Below, piece after piece: positions 33,628 to 41,668 of a stretch of DNA of 64,000 nt (its first letter is position 1; every line of letters begins with the position of its first letter). The DNA comes from Enterocloster bolteae. Its GTDB lineage: Bacteria > Bacillota > Clostridia > Lachnospirales > Lachnospiraceae. The stretch is taken from positions 62,001 through 126,000 of the forward strand of contig JAETNT010000004.1 of the NCBI GenBank assembly GCA_021772025.1. The letters are read 5' to 3'. A model generated the notes under the pieces. It was not told where the DNA came from and did no database searches. It was given only the letters and a program-made list of their open reading frames with translations. A program made the position numbers and the translations under genes.

Positions 33628-35337
33628 TTATATTAGTCTTTCCTTCCAAAAATCCAGAAAAAGATTATATCGACGATCTGGTCCCCTGAGCTTTGTAGAT
33701 TTTATATATTGATATGGTACTGTAAACCCATGCTTTTTCCGTCCCAGCAATTCTTCTGACAGCCTTCCTTGATATGCGCCTTTTACCATTCCTTTCAATT
33801 CCCCAAGTTTATTACAATCCTCTGACGCAAGAGAAAAAGCGAATTCTATCAGTTCCCTGCTTAAAAATGGCACTCTTACCTCCAGGGACGCCGCCATACT
33901 GCTCCGATCCGTTTTAGGTAATATATCTCCTAAAAGATACGTCCGGAAGTCAGCATATCTTACCCTGGTATATGGCGGGAGTGTACTATTCCACGCATCC
34001 CGGAGAAACCAATATTCATCATAATCTTCTGGTAATCCCAAACCTTTTTTATTTATTTTTCTATAGCGATCTGGTACACAGCCAAAAAAAGCCGCATAGA
34101 ACAGTAATCCGGACATTAAATCTTTCACTTCACTGTTAGGGATATTCTTCTCAATTGCATACTTAAAACGGTTTCTAATCCCTCTTCGTTCCCACTCATA
34201 ATATCCTTGATGTGCCACATACCCGCCAAACAGTTCATCATTCCCGTCACCGCTTAATGCTACCTTCACATCCTTTACTGCATGCTTTGACAAGAGATAG
34301 GCTGGTAATGCTGTCAGGTCATCATAGGGCTCGTCAAACCATTCTGGATATATATCATACAGCCTGCCTCTGATATCCTCCATTCCAAGAATTTCCAGCT
34401 CATTGGCTATTCCTATCTGTTTTGCATATTTTTCTATAAAGGGCGCCTCACTGAAGCTTTTCGCCTCAAAACCTATGGAATAGCTTTTTATATTAGAATG
34501 ATACCTGAGGGCTTCCAACGCAATAATACTGGAATCCACACCTCCTGAGAAAAAAATCCCAACCGGAACATCTGATACCAATTGCTCCTTTATAGACTTA
34601 TTTACAAGATATCGATATTCATCCTGAACGTCTTCTATCTTTCTACCGCTTCTCTCACTGGTATTTATATTCAATTTCCAATACTGATAATATCTTTTAA
34701 TCCGATGTGCTTTAAGATCATATACCAGACAATTTGCCGGTTTTAGTTTATGAATATTCTTATAAATTGATTTTGGTTCAGGCACATATCCATAAGAAAA
34801 AAAGTCATAAAGGGCGCTGGTATCCGTCCTTATCTCATCTGGCCGCAGCATACTTTTAATTGCTTTCAGCTCTGATGCAAATAAAAACTTTCCATTTGCT
34901 AAATAGTAATACATCGGTTTAATTCCGGCGCGGTCTCTATATAAAAGCAGCTGATCTTTTCTCTCATCATAGATTACAATTGAAAACATACCATCTATAT
35001 AATTAACAAATTTCTCGTCATACAGAAGATACATCGCTAAAATTACTTCCGTATCAGATTTTGTCCTGAAATCATATCGGCCCCCCTTCCGGAGAGCATC
35101 TCTTAATTTTTTATAGCCATATATCTCACCGTTAAACACAATATGAATCCGGCCGTCGTCAGAGGACATTGGCTGCATAGCTATATCCGATAAGTCAATA
35201 ATCGATAACCTGCAAAAGCCTAATGTAACATCTGAAAAGAGGCGTATTTTATAGCCGTCAGGTCCTCTATGCCCGATTAAATGCAGCGCCCTTTCATAAT
35301 TTCTATCCTGGTCATTACCCCCGCAGATACCACACAT
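33628..35337 (-). CDS. asnB: Asparagine synthetase (glutamine-hydrolysing) family amidotransferase
   Basis: The 569-residue protein begins MCGICGGN; Cys2 is the glutaminase nucleophile. It shows RGPDGYKIR, the N-terminal hydrolase residues VFNGEIYG and KSDTEVILAMYLLY, and a C-terminal ATP-pyrophosphatase site FFSGGVDSSIIALEALRYHS with ALSGDGNDELFGGY. Housekeeping asparagine formation is possible, but a location inside a glycan operon with UDP-uronate enzymes matches the amidotransferases (WbpS-like) that turn uronates into uronamides. The substrate is undecided. AGGAG precedes the ATG at 35337. Confidence 0.88.
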   Translation of the reverse strand: MCGICGGNDQDRNYERALHLIGHRGPDGYKIRLFSDVTLGFCRLSIIDLSDIAMQPMSSDDGRIHIVFNGEIYGYKKLRDALRKGGRYDFRTKSDTEVILAMYLLYDEKFVNYIDGMFSIVIYDERKDQLLLYRDRAGIKPMYYYLANGKFLFASELKAIKSMLRPDEIRTDTSALYDFFSYGYVPEPKSIYKNIHKLKPANCLVYDLKAHRIKRYYQYWKLNINTSERSGRKIEDVQDEYRYLVNKSIKEQLVSDVPVGIFFSGGVDSSIIALEALRYHSNIKSYSIGFEAKSFSEAPFIEKYAKQIGIANELEILGMEDIRGRLYDIYPEWFDEPYDDLTALPAYLLSKHAVKDVKVALSGDGNDELFGGYVAHQGYYEWERRGIRNRFKYAIEKNIPNSEVKDLMSGLLFYAAFFGCVPDRYRKINKKGLGLPEDYDEYWFLRDAWNSTLPPYTRVRYADFRTYLLGDILPKTDRSSMAASLEVRVPFLSRELIEFAFSLASEDCNKLGELKGMVKGAYQGRLSEELLGRKKHGFTVPYQYIKSTKLRGPDRRYNLFLDFWKERLI

Positions 35338-35400
35338 TATATACTCTCCTATGATTTTTATTTTGCCGCATTTACATATGGTTTACTCCTGTATCCCCTG

Positions 35401-37893
35401 TCAATCCCTATTTTCAATCTGTTTCTCCTCTCTGCAATCTACGGTTGCAATGCAGTCCAGCCATTGATCCAAACTACAAAAATGGCTAAATGCTCCTTCC
35501 TGTATGATATCCTTTACGTAAATAATATCATTTTTTAATTTTTTCAATATATCCGCCGAAATTACCATATCATATTTTTGTATCCCATCCCTTTTCACCC
35601 AAATCAGCTGATTCTTATTGGTATCGTCCCAAAAGATCTCATTTTCTTCTGCCAGGGCCAAAACCTGGGTCCTCCATCTTGAAAATTCATAGATGGTTTC
35701 CGGAATACAATCAATTATTTTTTCTGAATTTCCCTCTTTATCTACCACATAGATAACGTTCTGCTCTGCTGCATCATGTAACATGGTGTTAAAGTATACA
35801 CTTCCGTCCATATAACAGCATTGTCTATACACTTCATTCTGGCTTTCTTTTATAATCTTATATTCTCCGGACATCAAACTATACTTTATAAGAATTCCGT
35901 CTCCTGCCAGCCACAAATTTTCTCCGTCATAGCAGCTGGCGTAAAAACGCCAGTCGTTCTTTCCGACAGTTATTATTTCTGACTTTTCTTCCTGCAAGTC
36001 AAAAACCAACACTTGATTTGTTTCGCTGACAACTGCATATACACATTCCCCTACCCGGGTTCCGGAGTTGGCAATAATCTTTTTTTCTTTATAAAGCTGA
36101 ACTAGCTCTCTATTACTTTTTCCTATATTTTTCTGTTTGCCTGTCTTCCAATTAAAACGGATTACAACAGGCGCACATCCAAAAAGATATATATTTTCTC
36201 CTGACACTTCCGCAAATCGAATCTTATCTTCCGGATAACAGATGTCCTGTCCTTCCAAATTAAGAGGGTATGATCGAAACTCTTTTGATTCCATATTGTA
36301 AACAGCGATACTTTCCGCGTTACACGGCGAAAGAATTAACTGTTGTTCCACATGTTTAATATCCGTATACAGTCTGTGGCCTCTGAATAACCCATCCGGA
36401 ATTTCTTTCATATATTCAATCTTTCCTGTATTCAAATCCATACAGCACAGGCCATTAAAATCACTGGAGGAAAACCAAAGCTGTTCTCTAACCTTTACTG
36501 CTTTTTCAAACCAGACCGGTATTCCGTCAGTAAGATCTATGGAGTTCTTTTTCCAGCAATCTTGTATCATAACTGGTTTTAAAGTTCGTTTATACAGATG
36601 TACAACGCTGCTTTCATCCCCATAATAAGCATCACTTACTGCAATAGCCCTGTCCAGTTGGGCTGAATCATCATAGATCCCCCATTTTTCATCAATATAT
36701 TTCTCTCTTATCTCTTTATATTTTTCCCACAGCTGAGGACGCATAGACATTATCGTACTCTCCATTAATGGATGGGGTCTCCATAATAATGCGATTTTAT
36801 CTCTATACTCATAAAAAGTACGAAAAACAGATTCTATTTTTTTCAGTGTCTGCTCATTATTTTTCAGCAATACTGATATCCCTGTATTATAAAAAACAAT
36901 TTTTTTTCTACTCCCGTCTGAATTCCTGACTATATCCATCCATTGTTCAGGAAGGGGAAAATCCCCTTTTGTATTTAATACCTTATCAACTTTCGGGGAG
37001 CCTGAACCATCTATTTTCTTTTCCCAGTACTTTCTTATTTCCTTTGTCCCGCCAGAAGCTTCCATCAAAATGCGAACATAAATTTCTTTCATCTCTTTTG
37101 ACTGCAAAATAACTTTATCCGAATTGATTACTCCAGGCTGAATACAAAAGTCTTTTACCTTCTCTATTTCATCATCGTTTTCAGGATTAATTTCATCCAA
37201 TATAAAGTAAGGAATATATACTAATTTATCCGTAAACCTCTTGAGATTTTTAGAATAAAAAAAAGGGTGGACGCTTGTGACATGATTATTATTATCATAT
37301 GGATTATGTATATAAATCACATCCGGCAACCGGTGCTCAAAATCGTACTCATCATACTTCACCACTGGTACATAATCTGGGTACTCCGCCCCTTCATAGT
37401 ACATTTCCCGAAAACTCCCATCCGGATTTTTATCATAATATGGAATGGGTATTACGAAGGCATCTGTATCTTTATCATCTCTGGCCGCTTTCCAGATACT
37501 TTCCAGAGAATCCCACATAGAAGCTTTATAAGGAAGGAATACCACCTCCAGCTTGTCCGGAATATCCTGGCAAATTAAAGCGTGCAGCTTTTTTACCTGC
37601 TGCTTTAATTTCAGGAGTATTGCCTTTCTTTTTGAACAATCATTTTCTGCAGTAAACAGCTGGTAGAGATTCTCACAGTAGTCTTCCAGCTCCTTAACGC
37701 TGGCCGTCCCTTCACCATAGACAGCTTCAATTCCATTTCCCATAACTAAAGCTGCATTCTGGCAATCTGTCAGAATTCGGGAAAGCTGCACTTGTGCTGC
37801 ACATCTTTGGTTTAGAAGCTTTTCCGTTTCTCTTGTTGCTTTTTCTAATAAATTCACCATAGAAAGCATATGTTTTCTAACTGTACGGCTCAT
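35401..37893 (-). CDS. TagF/TagB-like polyol-phosphate transferase fused to a beta-propeller-like domain
   Basis: The protein has 830 residues. The first about 120 are helical. About 120-465 resemble CDP-glycerol glycerophosphotransferases: VVFLPYKASMWDSLESIW, VIYIHNPYDNNN, a GT-B second half with IVFYNTGISVLLKNNEQTL, IALLWRPHPLMESTI, and SDAYYGDESSVVHLYK. About 475-800 contain repeated beta-strand blocks (LWFSSSDFNGLCCMDLNTGK, IYLFGCAPVVIRFNWKTGK, VYAVVSETNQVLVFDLQE, LWLAGDGILIKYSLMSGE), which suggest a six- to seven-bladed propeller. The fusion is unusual. With the CDP-polyol genes directly upstream, this is the probable polyol-phosphate transferase of the island. Confidence 0.8.
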   Translation of the reverse strand: MSRTVRKHMLSMVNLLEKATRETEKLLNQRCAAQVQLSRILTDCQNAALVMGNGIEAVYGEGTASVKELEDYCENLYQLFTAENDCSKRKAILLKLKQQVKKLHALICQDIPDKLEVVFLPYKASMWDSLESIWKAARDDKDTDAFVIPIPYYDKNPDGSFREMYYEGAEYPDYVPVVKYDEYDFEHRLPDVIYIHNPYDNNNHVTSVHPFFYSKNLKRFTDKLVYIPYFILDEINPENDDEIEKVKDFCIQPGVINSDKVILQSKEMKEIYVRILMEASGGTKEIRKYWEKKIDGSGSPKVDKVLNTKGDFPLPEQWMDIVRNSDGSRKKIVFYNTGISVLLKNNEQTLKKIESVFRTFYEYRDKIALLWRPHPLMESTIMSMRPQLWEKYKEIREKYIDEKWGIYDDSAQLDRAIAVSDAYYGDESSVVHLYKRTLKPVMIQDCWKKNSIDLTDGIPVWFEKAVKVREQLWFSSSDFNGLCCMDLNTGKIEYMKEIPDGLFRGHRLYTDIKHVEQQLILSPCNAESIAVYNMESKEFRSYPLNLEGQDICYPEDKIRFAEVSGENIYLFGCAPVVIRFNWKTGKQKNIGKSNRELVQLYKEKKIIANSGTRVGECVYAVVSETNQVLVFDLQEEKSEIITVGKNDWRFYASCYDGENLWLAGDGILIKYSLMSGEYKIIKESQNEVYRQCCYMDGSVYFNTMLHDAAEQNVIYVVDKEGNSEKIIDCIPETIYEFSRWRTQVLALAEENEIFWDDTNKNQLIWVKRDGIQKYDMVISADILKKLKNDIIYVKDIIQEGAFSHFCSLDQWLDCIATVDCREEKQIENRD

Positions 37894-37989
37894 AGGTTCT
37901 CCTTCATTCCTGTTGTGATAATACCTTGCCAGTCCTGGACTGCATACTTATCCACCTATATATATCGTCCCGGATTTCCTTTTCTTAAG

Positions 37990-38649
37990 TCATTCCAAAC
38001 GACGGATCCCCTCCAGCAAATCTTTGTAAGGGCAGCCTTTTCCAAACAACAAGGTCGTTCCCAGCACAAACCCGTCCATTCCTTTAGGACTATATTTGAT
38101 GATTTTATCTGCGCTGCAGGCTCCGTCCCAATATACCTTGTATTTCATCTCTCCTTTTAATTCCAAAAGCTTTGAGATCTTTTCCCCCACATAGGGCAGA
38201 TACATTTGTCCCGCATTGCCCGGATTAACAGACATTACCAAAACCTTCTTTACAATACGGAGCATTTCGTGTACAGTTTCCACGCTGGTTCCCGGATTGA
38301 TGGCAATCCCAGGGATCATTCCCGCATCAATAATTTTCTGCAGGGTGGTAGAAGGATGGTATTCTGCCTCAGGATGAATGTAAACGGTATCGCCTTTTCT
38401 CAACTTTTTTAAAAATATATGGATATTGTTATTTGGATGTTCCAACATCAAATGGACATCCAAAGGTTTTCGGGTAGCGGAGGCAATATAGGCCATATCA
38501 TTAAGAGACATGGCAAAATTCGGCACATAGCGGCCGTCCATAATGTCAATATGAAAAGAGTCAATACCGCCTGCTTCTAATTCCCGAACCTCTTTTTCCA
38601 GATTTCCGTAATTAGCGCACATCATTGACGCATTCAGCTCTATTTTCAT
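37990..38649 (-). CDS. Ribulose-phosphate 3-epimerase family protein
   Basis: This is a TIM-barrel epimerase of 219 residues, family of pentulose-phosphate 3-epimerase. The four metal-ligand positions are visible: His and Asp in FHIDIMDGRYVPNF, His in PLDVHLMLEHP, and Asp in VYWDGACSADKI. It also has PGIAINPGTS and LVMSVNPGNAGQMYLP. The usual VDGG is WDGA. Together with the next two genes it forms an apparent CDP-polyol pathway; the epimerase may set the pentulose stereochemistry before reduction. It differs from the core-metabolism sequence type, so a role as housekeeping rpe is less likely. Confidence 0.85.
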   Translation of the reverse strand: MKIELNASMMCANYGNLEKEVRELEAGGIDSFHIDIMDGRYVPNFAMSLNDMAYIASATRKPLDVHLMLEHPNNNIHIFLKKLRKGDTVYIHPEAEYHPSTTLQKIIDAGMIPGIAINPGTSVETVHEMLRIVKKVLVMSVNPGNAGQMYLPYVGEKISKLLELKGEMKYKVYWDGACSADKIIKYSPKGMDGFVLGTTLLFGKGCPYKDLLEGIRRLE

Positions 38650-38653
38650 CCTT

Positions 38654-39700
38654 TTATCTCCTTCCCATTACCTTTATATATTCTTCCGCCTTATCCCGCA
38701 TCATCTCAAGTCCTTCATTCAGCTTCTCAAAAGGTAATTGATGGGTAATCAGCTTTTCCGGCTTTATCCGTTTGTCTGCCAGCCGCTTCAGGACATAATT
38801 CCAGTCGTCTTCTTCCTGATGGGTAAAAGAAGAATTCCAGGTTCCCAGTATGGTAAGCTGGTTTCGCAGTACTTTCCAGTAAACATTCTTTTCCAGTTCT
38901 AAATCAGACGCTGGATTTCCCACCAGCTGAATCCGTCCGTTTGGAGCTGTGGTTTTTACCGCCCAGTTCAGCACCTGGTTTTTCCCTACACAATCGAAAA
39001 ACACATCCACTCCGGCCGAACCGGTACGGCTGACCAACCATTCTTCCGGCCTGTTATTTCTAATATCACAGTAGTGTTCCTTGGGGATCCCAAGGCTTTT
39101 CACTATTTGCTCCTGCAGTGTTTTGTTTCCTAAAACCAGAACATTTTCAATACCGGCTTCAAGGAGAAATTGAACCAACAAAAGTCCAATGGTTCCCAAG
39201 CCGCATACTGCAACGATCTCTTCTTTTTGAGGAATTGCCCGGCGCAGAGCGTGTACAGCCACTGCCATAGGTTCCATCATAGCGGCGGCTTCAAATGAAA
39301 CCGAATCCGGCAAAAGGATTAAATTGTCTGCCGGGACCCGGACATATTCTGCAAATCCCCCATCCCTTCTGGAACCCAGATAGCTATAGCTACGGCAAAG
39401 CTCATATTGTGTTTTCTTACAAGGGCCGCAATTTTTACAGGGTATCAGCGGGAAAATCCCTACTCTCTTTCCCAGCCACTTAGGGTCTGTTCCAGCTCCA
39501 ATTTTCCTCACCACTCCTGAGAACTCATGGCCGGGGATGAGAGGATGAGAATAGGCTCCTGTCCGGTATATCCTGGGGATATCAGAACCGCAGATTCCCA
39601 CTGCCTGAACCTGAACCTGAACCTCACCTTCTCTTGGAGATGGTGTAAAAACTTCTTCAAAGCGTATATCATTTATTCCATGCAGTACATATGCTTTCAT
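38654..39700 (-). CDS. Zinc-dependent polyol(-phosphate) dehydrogenase, GatD-like
   Basis: This medium-chain dehydrogenase has 348 residues with the catalytic zinc site (GICGSDIPRIYRTGAYSHP, LIPGHEFSG) and a structural zinc loop (CKNCGPCKKTQYELC). The NAD(P) fold is AVCGLGTIGLLLVQFL. It resembles galactitol-1-phosphate 5-dehydrogenase more than the classical TarJ sequence. Its start overlaps the cytidylyltransferase stop by 4 bases (ATGA). In context it probably reduces a ketose phosphate to a polyol phosphate for CDP activation. Confidence 0.87.
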   Translation of the reverse strand: MKAYVLHGINDIRFEEVFTPSPREGEVQVQVQAVGICGSDIPRIYRTGAYSHPLIPGHEFSGVVRKIGAGTDPKWLGKRVGIFPLIPCKNCGPCKKTQYELCRSYSYLGSRRDGGFAEYVRVPADNLILLPDSVSFEAAAMMEPMAVAVHALRRAIPQKEEIVAVCGLGTIGLLLVQFLLEAGIENVLVLGNKTLQEQIVKSLGIPKEHYCDIRNNRPEEWLVSRTGSAGVDVFFDCVGKNQVLNWAVKTTAPNGRIQLVGNPASDLELEKNVYWKVLRNQLTILGTWNSSFTHQEEDDWNYVLKRLADKRIKPEKLITHQLPFEKLNEGLEMMRDKAEEYIKVMGRR

Positions 39701-40371
39701 ACAAGTCTGATAAACTCCTTTAAATCTTTTTCTGTGGTAATTTTACTGTTGAGCTCATCCCCCTTTACCAGGGCAATATCCAGTCCTGCCAGAATAGCAG
39801 GCTCTGTAGAACCATTAATTTCCAAAATCCGTTCCGGAAGCAAAGCCGCATTGGCCTCATAGTAAGGCTTTAGGAGAAAACATTCCGGGGCCTGTCCCGC
39901 ATAAATCTGGCTCCTATTTAGCAGGGATGTGACAGACTTTCCATCTATACTTAAATATACTGTATCTTTCATGTGAAGCACTGGCATGGCTCCATCATGG
40001 CCGTTTACCGCCTGGATACAGTCTAAAATCTGCTTTCCGGATACCCGGGGACGGGCGGCATCATGGATGATAACCACCGTATGATCCCCTGCCATGGGAA
40101 GCAAATCAGTAAGTCCATGAAAAATAGACATCTGACGATTTTCTCCCGGCCTTGAAAAACCGTGGGGTTTGTGATGCAGCTCTTTTTCTATAAGAGGATG
40201 CCACTCTGGCTCTGCCACAATCTGGATATAATCGATCTCCTTAAGAGCTTCAAATGTTTCTATGCAGTAAGATATAATGGGGCGTCCTTTGGCCTCTATG
40301 TACTGCTTAGGGATTTCAGTTCCTGCCCGCAGGCCTGCGCCGCCGGATAAAATCAGGGCTATGTTTGTCAT
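39697..40371 (-). CDS. IspD/TarI-type cytidylyltransferase
   Basis: This is a CTP-dependent nucleotidyltransferase of 224 residues. The signature LILSGGAGLRAG plus EIPKQYIEAKGRPII at the N-terminus and VVIIHDAARPRVS are typical of IspD/TarI enzymes. Also seen are the basic NRQMSIFHGL and a C-terminal ITTEKDLKEF. It is the first gene after a strong promoter and is coupled to a polyol dehydrogenase. TarI-like activation of a polyol phosphate to a CDP-polyol therefore fits better than a methylerythritol pathway role. Confidence 0.9.
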   Translation of the reverse strand: MTNIALILSGGAGLRAGTEIPKQYIEAKGRPIISYCIETFEALKEIDYIQIVAEPEWHPLIEKELHHKPHGFSRPGENRQMSIFHGLTDLLPMAGDHTVVIIHDAARPRVSGKQILDCIQAVNGHDGAMPVLHMKDTVYLSIDGKSVTSLLNRSQIYAGQAPECFLLKPYYEANAALLPERILEINGSTEPAILAGLDIALVKGDELNSKITTEKDLKEFIRLV

Positions 40372-40415
40372 TTTTCTCTACCTTTTGTAAATTCAATATA
40401 CAGTAACTCTCACCT

Positions 40416-40445
40416 ATTATACTTGATTTTATAGCGTTAAGTCAA
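40416..40445 (-). promoter_or_regulatory. Sigma-A type promoter of the 20-kb glycan operon
   Basis: On the minus strand, TTGACT (40440-40445) and a perfect TATAAT (40416-40421) are 18 bases apart. The element lies about 45 bases before the cytidylyltransferase start. Downstream genes follow closely down to 20471 with no clear terminator, so one long transcript is likely. Confidence 0.78.
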
Positions 40446-40486
40446 TCACTGCAGAAAATCTGACACGCCATATACATGGTAAGCGC

Positions 40487-40524
40487 AAAAAAGCTGCCCG
40501 TTTTTCATGCCAGACAGCTTTTCT
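40487..40524 (-). terminator. Intrinsic terminator after the FkbM methyltransferase gene
   Basis: Read on the minus strand, AAAAGCTGTCTG (40511-40522) pairs with CGGGCAGCTTTT (40489-40500) over 12 positions, two of them G-U, with a ten-base loop. It is followed by further T residues. It lies about 90 bases past the FkbM gene stop and just before the next promoter, separating the two glycan transcription units. Confidence 0.78.
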
Positions 40525-40609
40525 CGTAATATGATAGCACTAATTAACTTTTTTGTAGGTGTAGTGTCTTTTTAATATCTTCTTGATGTGATTCAAAAAG
40601 GTTGTAACT

Positions 40610-41668
40610 TTATGACGGTATTGCATATAAAACCGTATCGTAGTCCCCAAATGAATAATGCTTCAGAAAAAACTTATAATCAGGACAAATTTCCAGAATA
40701 TACTTTGGCAGTGTCCAAATATCCTCTGCTTTATGATAGATACTGATTGCCAGCCTTGGTTTTTGGCTCGCTACAAGTTGTTTTGCCCCACGAAGCGCCT
40801 CTAATTCTGCCCCTTCTACATCCATTTTCAGATAAGTAACCGGCTTCCCCATCAAAAAATCGTCTAATGCAACTGCATCTATTTTTTCGTTACTGTCACT
40901 TTTCTCTCCCACATGTGTAGCGAAATTACCTTTTGCTTGAATTGCCAGTTCTGTCGTTTTTGACCATAATGCCTTTGGAACAATTTCATAAGCCATATAT
41001 CCTTCCAAGTTCCTTATGGCTTCTTTAATATTCTGATCGTCCGGTTCAAAGCAATAAGAATAGGAGTTTTCGCCGCCCCAATCCAGAAACTGTTTTGTGG
41101 TTTTTCCATCAAAACCCCCGGCATCCACAAATATTTCCTTTCCATTATGAGGCAGCAGTTCTTTTAAATCAAAATAAATTATCTTTTCTGTCAATTCATA
41201 AATTATATTCCCTGCGTTTAAAATCTTTTCATCAGGAATACCTCTCTGTAATAATTGTCCTTTCATCTCCTGATAATTTTTATAAGAGGAAATAACCACC
41301 CACTCCCCTGTATATCCGCTAACAAAATCCTCAAATGACAGTACTGGAAGATTTCCTGTTTTCTTATTCTTGGGGCTGGAATCAACTACGTATTTCCACG
41401 GAATAAAGCTCCTGGTTTCCGTATATAAGATATTTCCCCAAATTCCCGAACCAAAAATAACCATTTCTTTCCTGGCATTTTTTTCTATGAGGTATTCACA
41501 AAACTGTTTCCACAATGGCTGTTTCCTGACTGTATTATTCACTATATTCTGGATATAGTAATAATCTTTCGTCAGACTGTAATTTAGTCTGTTTATATAA
41601 ATCATTTTTGATTGTTCATCCTGAATCTTCTCATAAATCATTTGAATGGATTCTGTATATATCATCAA
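40610..41668 (-). CDS. FkbM-family methyltransferase with N-terminal Rossmann module
   Basis: In this 352-residue protein, residues about 55-150 hold the island's Rossmann-like module (KEMVIFGSGIWGNILYTETR, WKYVVDSS, WVVISSYKN). Residues about 165-345 are an FkbM-type O-methyltransferase: IFVDAGGFDGKTTKQFLDWG, YCFEPDDQN, VALDDFL, and the hallmark YLKMDVEGAELEALRGAKQL. The start ATG at 41668 with GGGAG upstream overlaps the previous gene by 38 bases. It is the last gene before the terminator. The target is probably a hydroxyl of the glycan. Confidence 0.9.
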   Translation of the reverse strand: MMIYTESIQMIYEKIQDEQSKMIYINRLNYSLTKDYYYIQNIVNNTVRKQPLWKQFCEYLIEKNARKEMVIFGSGIWGNILYTETRSFIPWKYVVDSSPKNKKTGNLPVLSFEDFVSGYTGEWVVISSYKNYQEMKGQLLQRGIPDEKILNAGNIIYELTEKIIYFDLKELLPHNGKEIFVDAGGFDGKTTKQFLDWGGENSYSYCFEPDDQNIKEAIRNLEGYMAYEIVPKALWSKTTELAIQAKGNFATHVGEKSDSNEKIDAVALDDFLMGKPVTYLKMDVEGAELEALRGAKQLVASQKPRLAISIYHKAEDIWTLPKYILEICPDYKFFLKHYSFGDYDTVLYAIPS

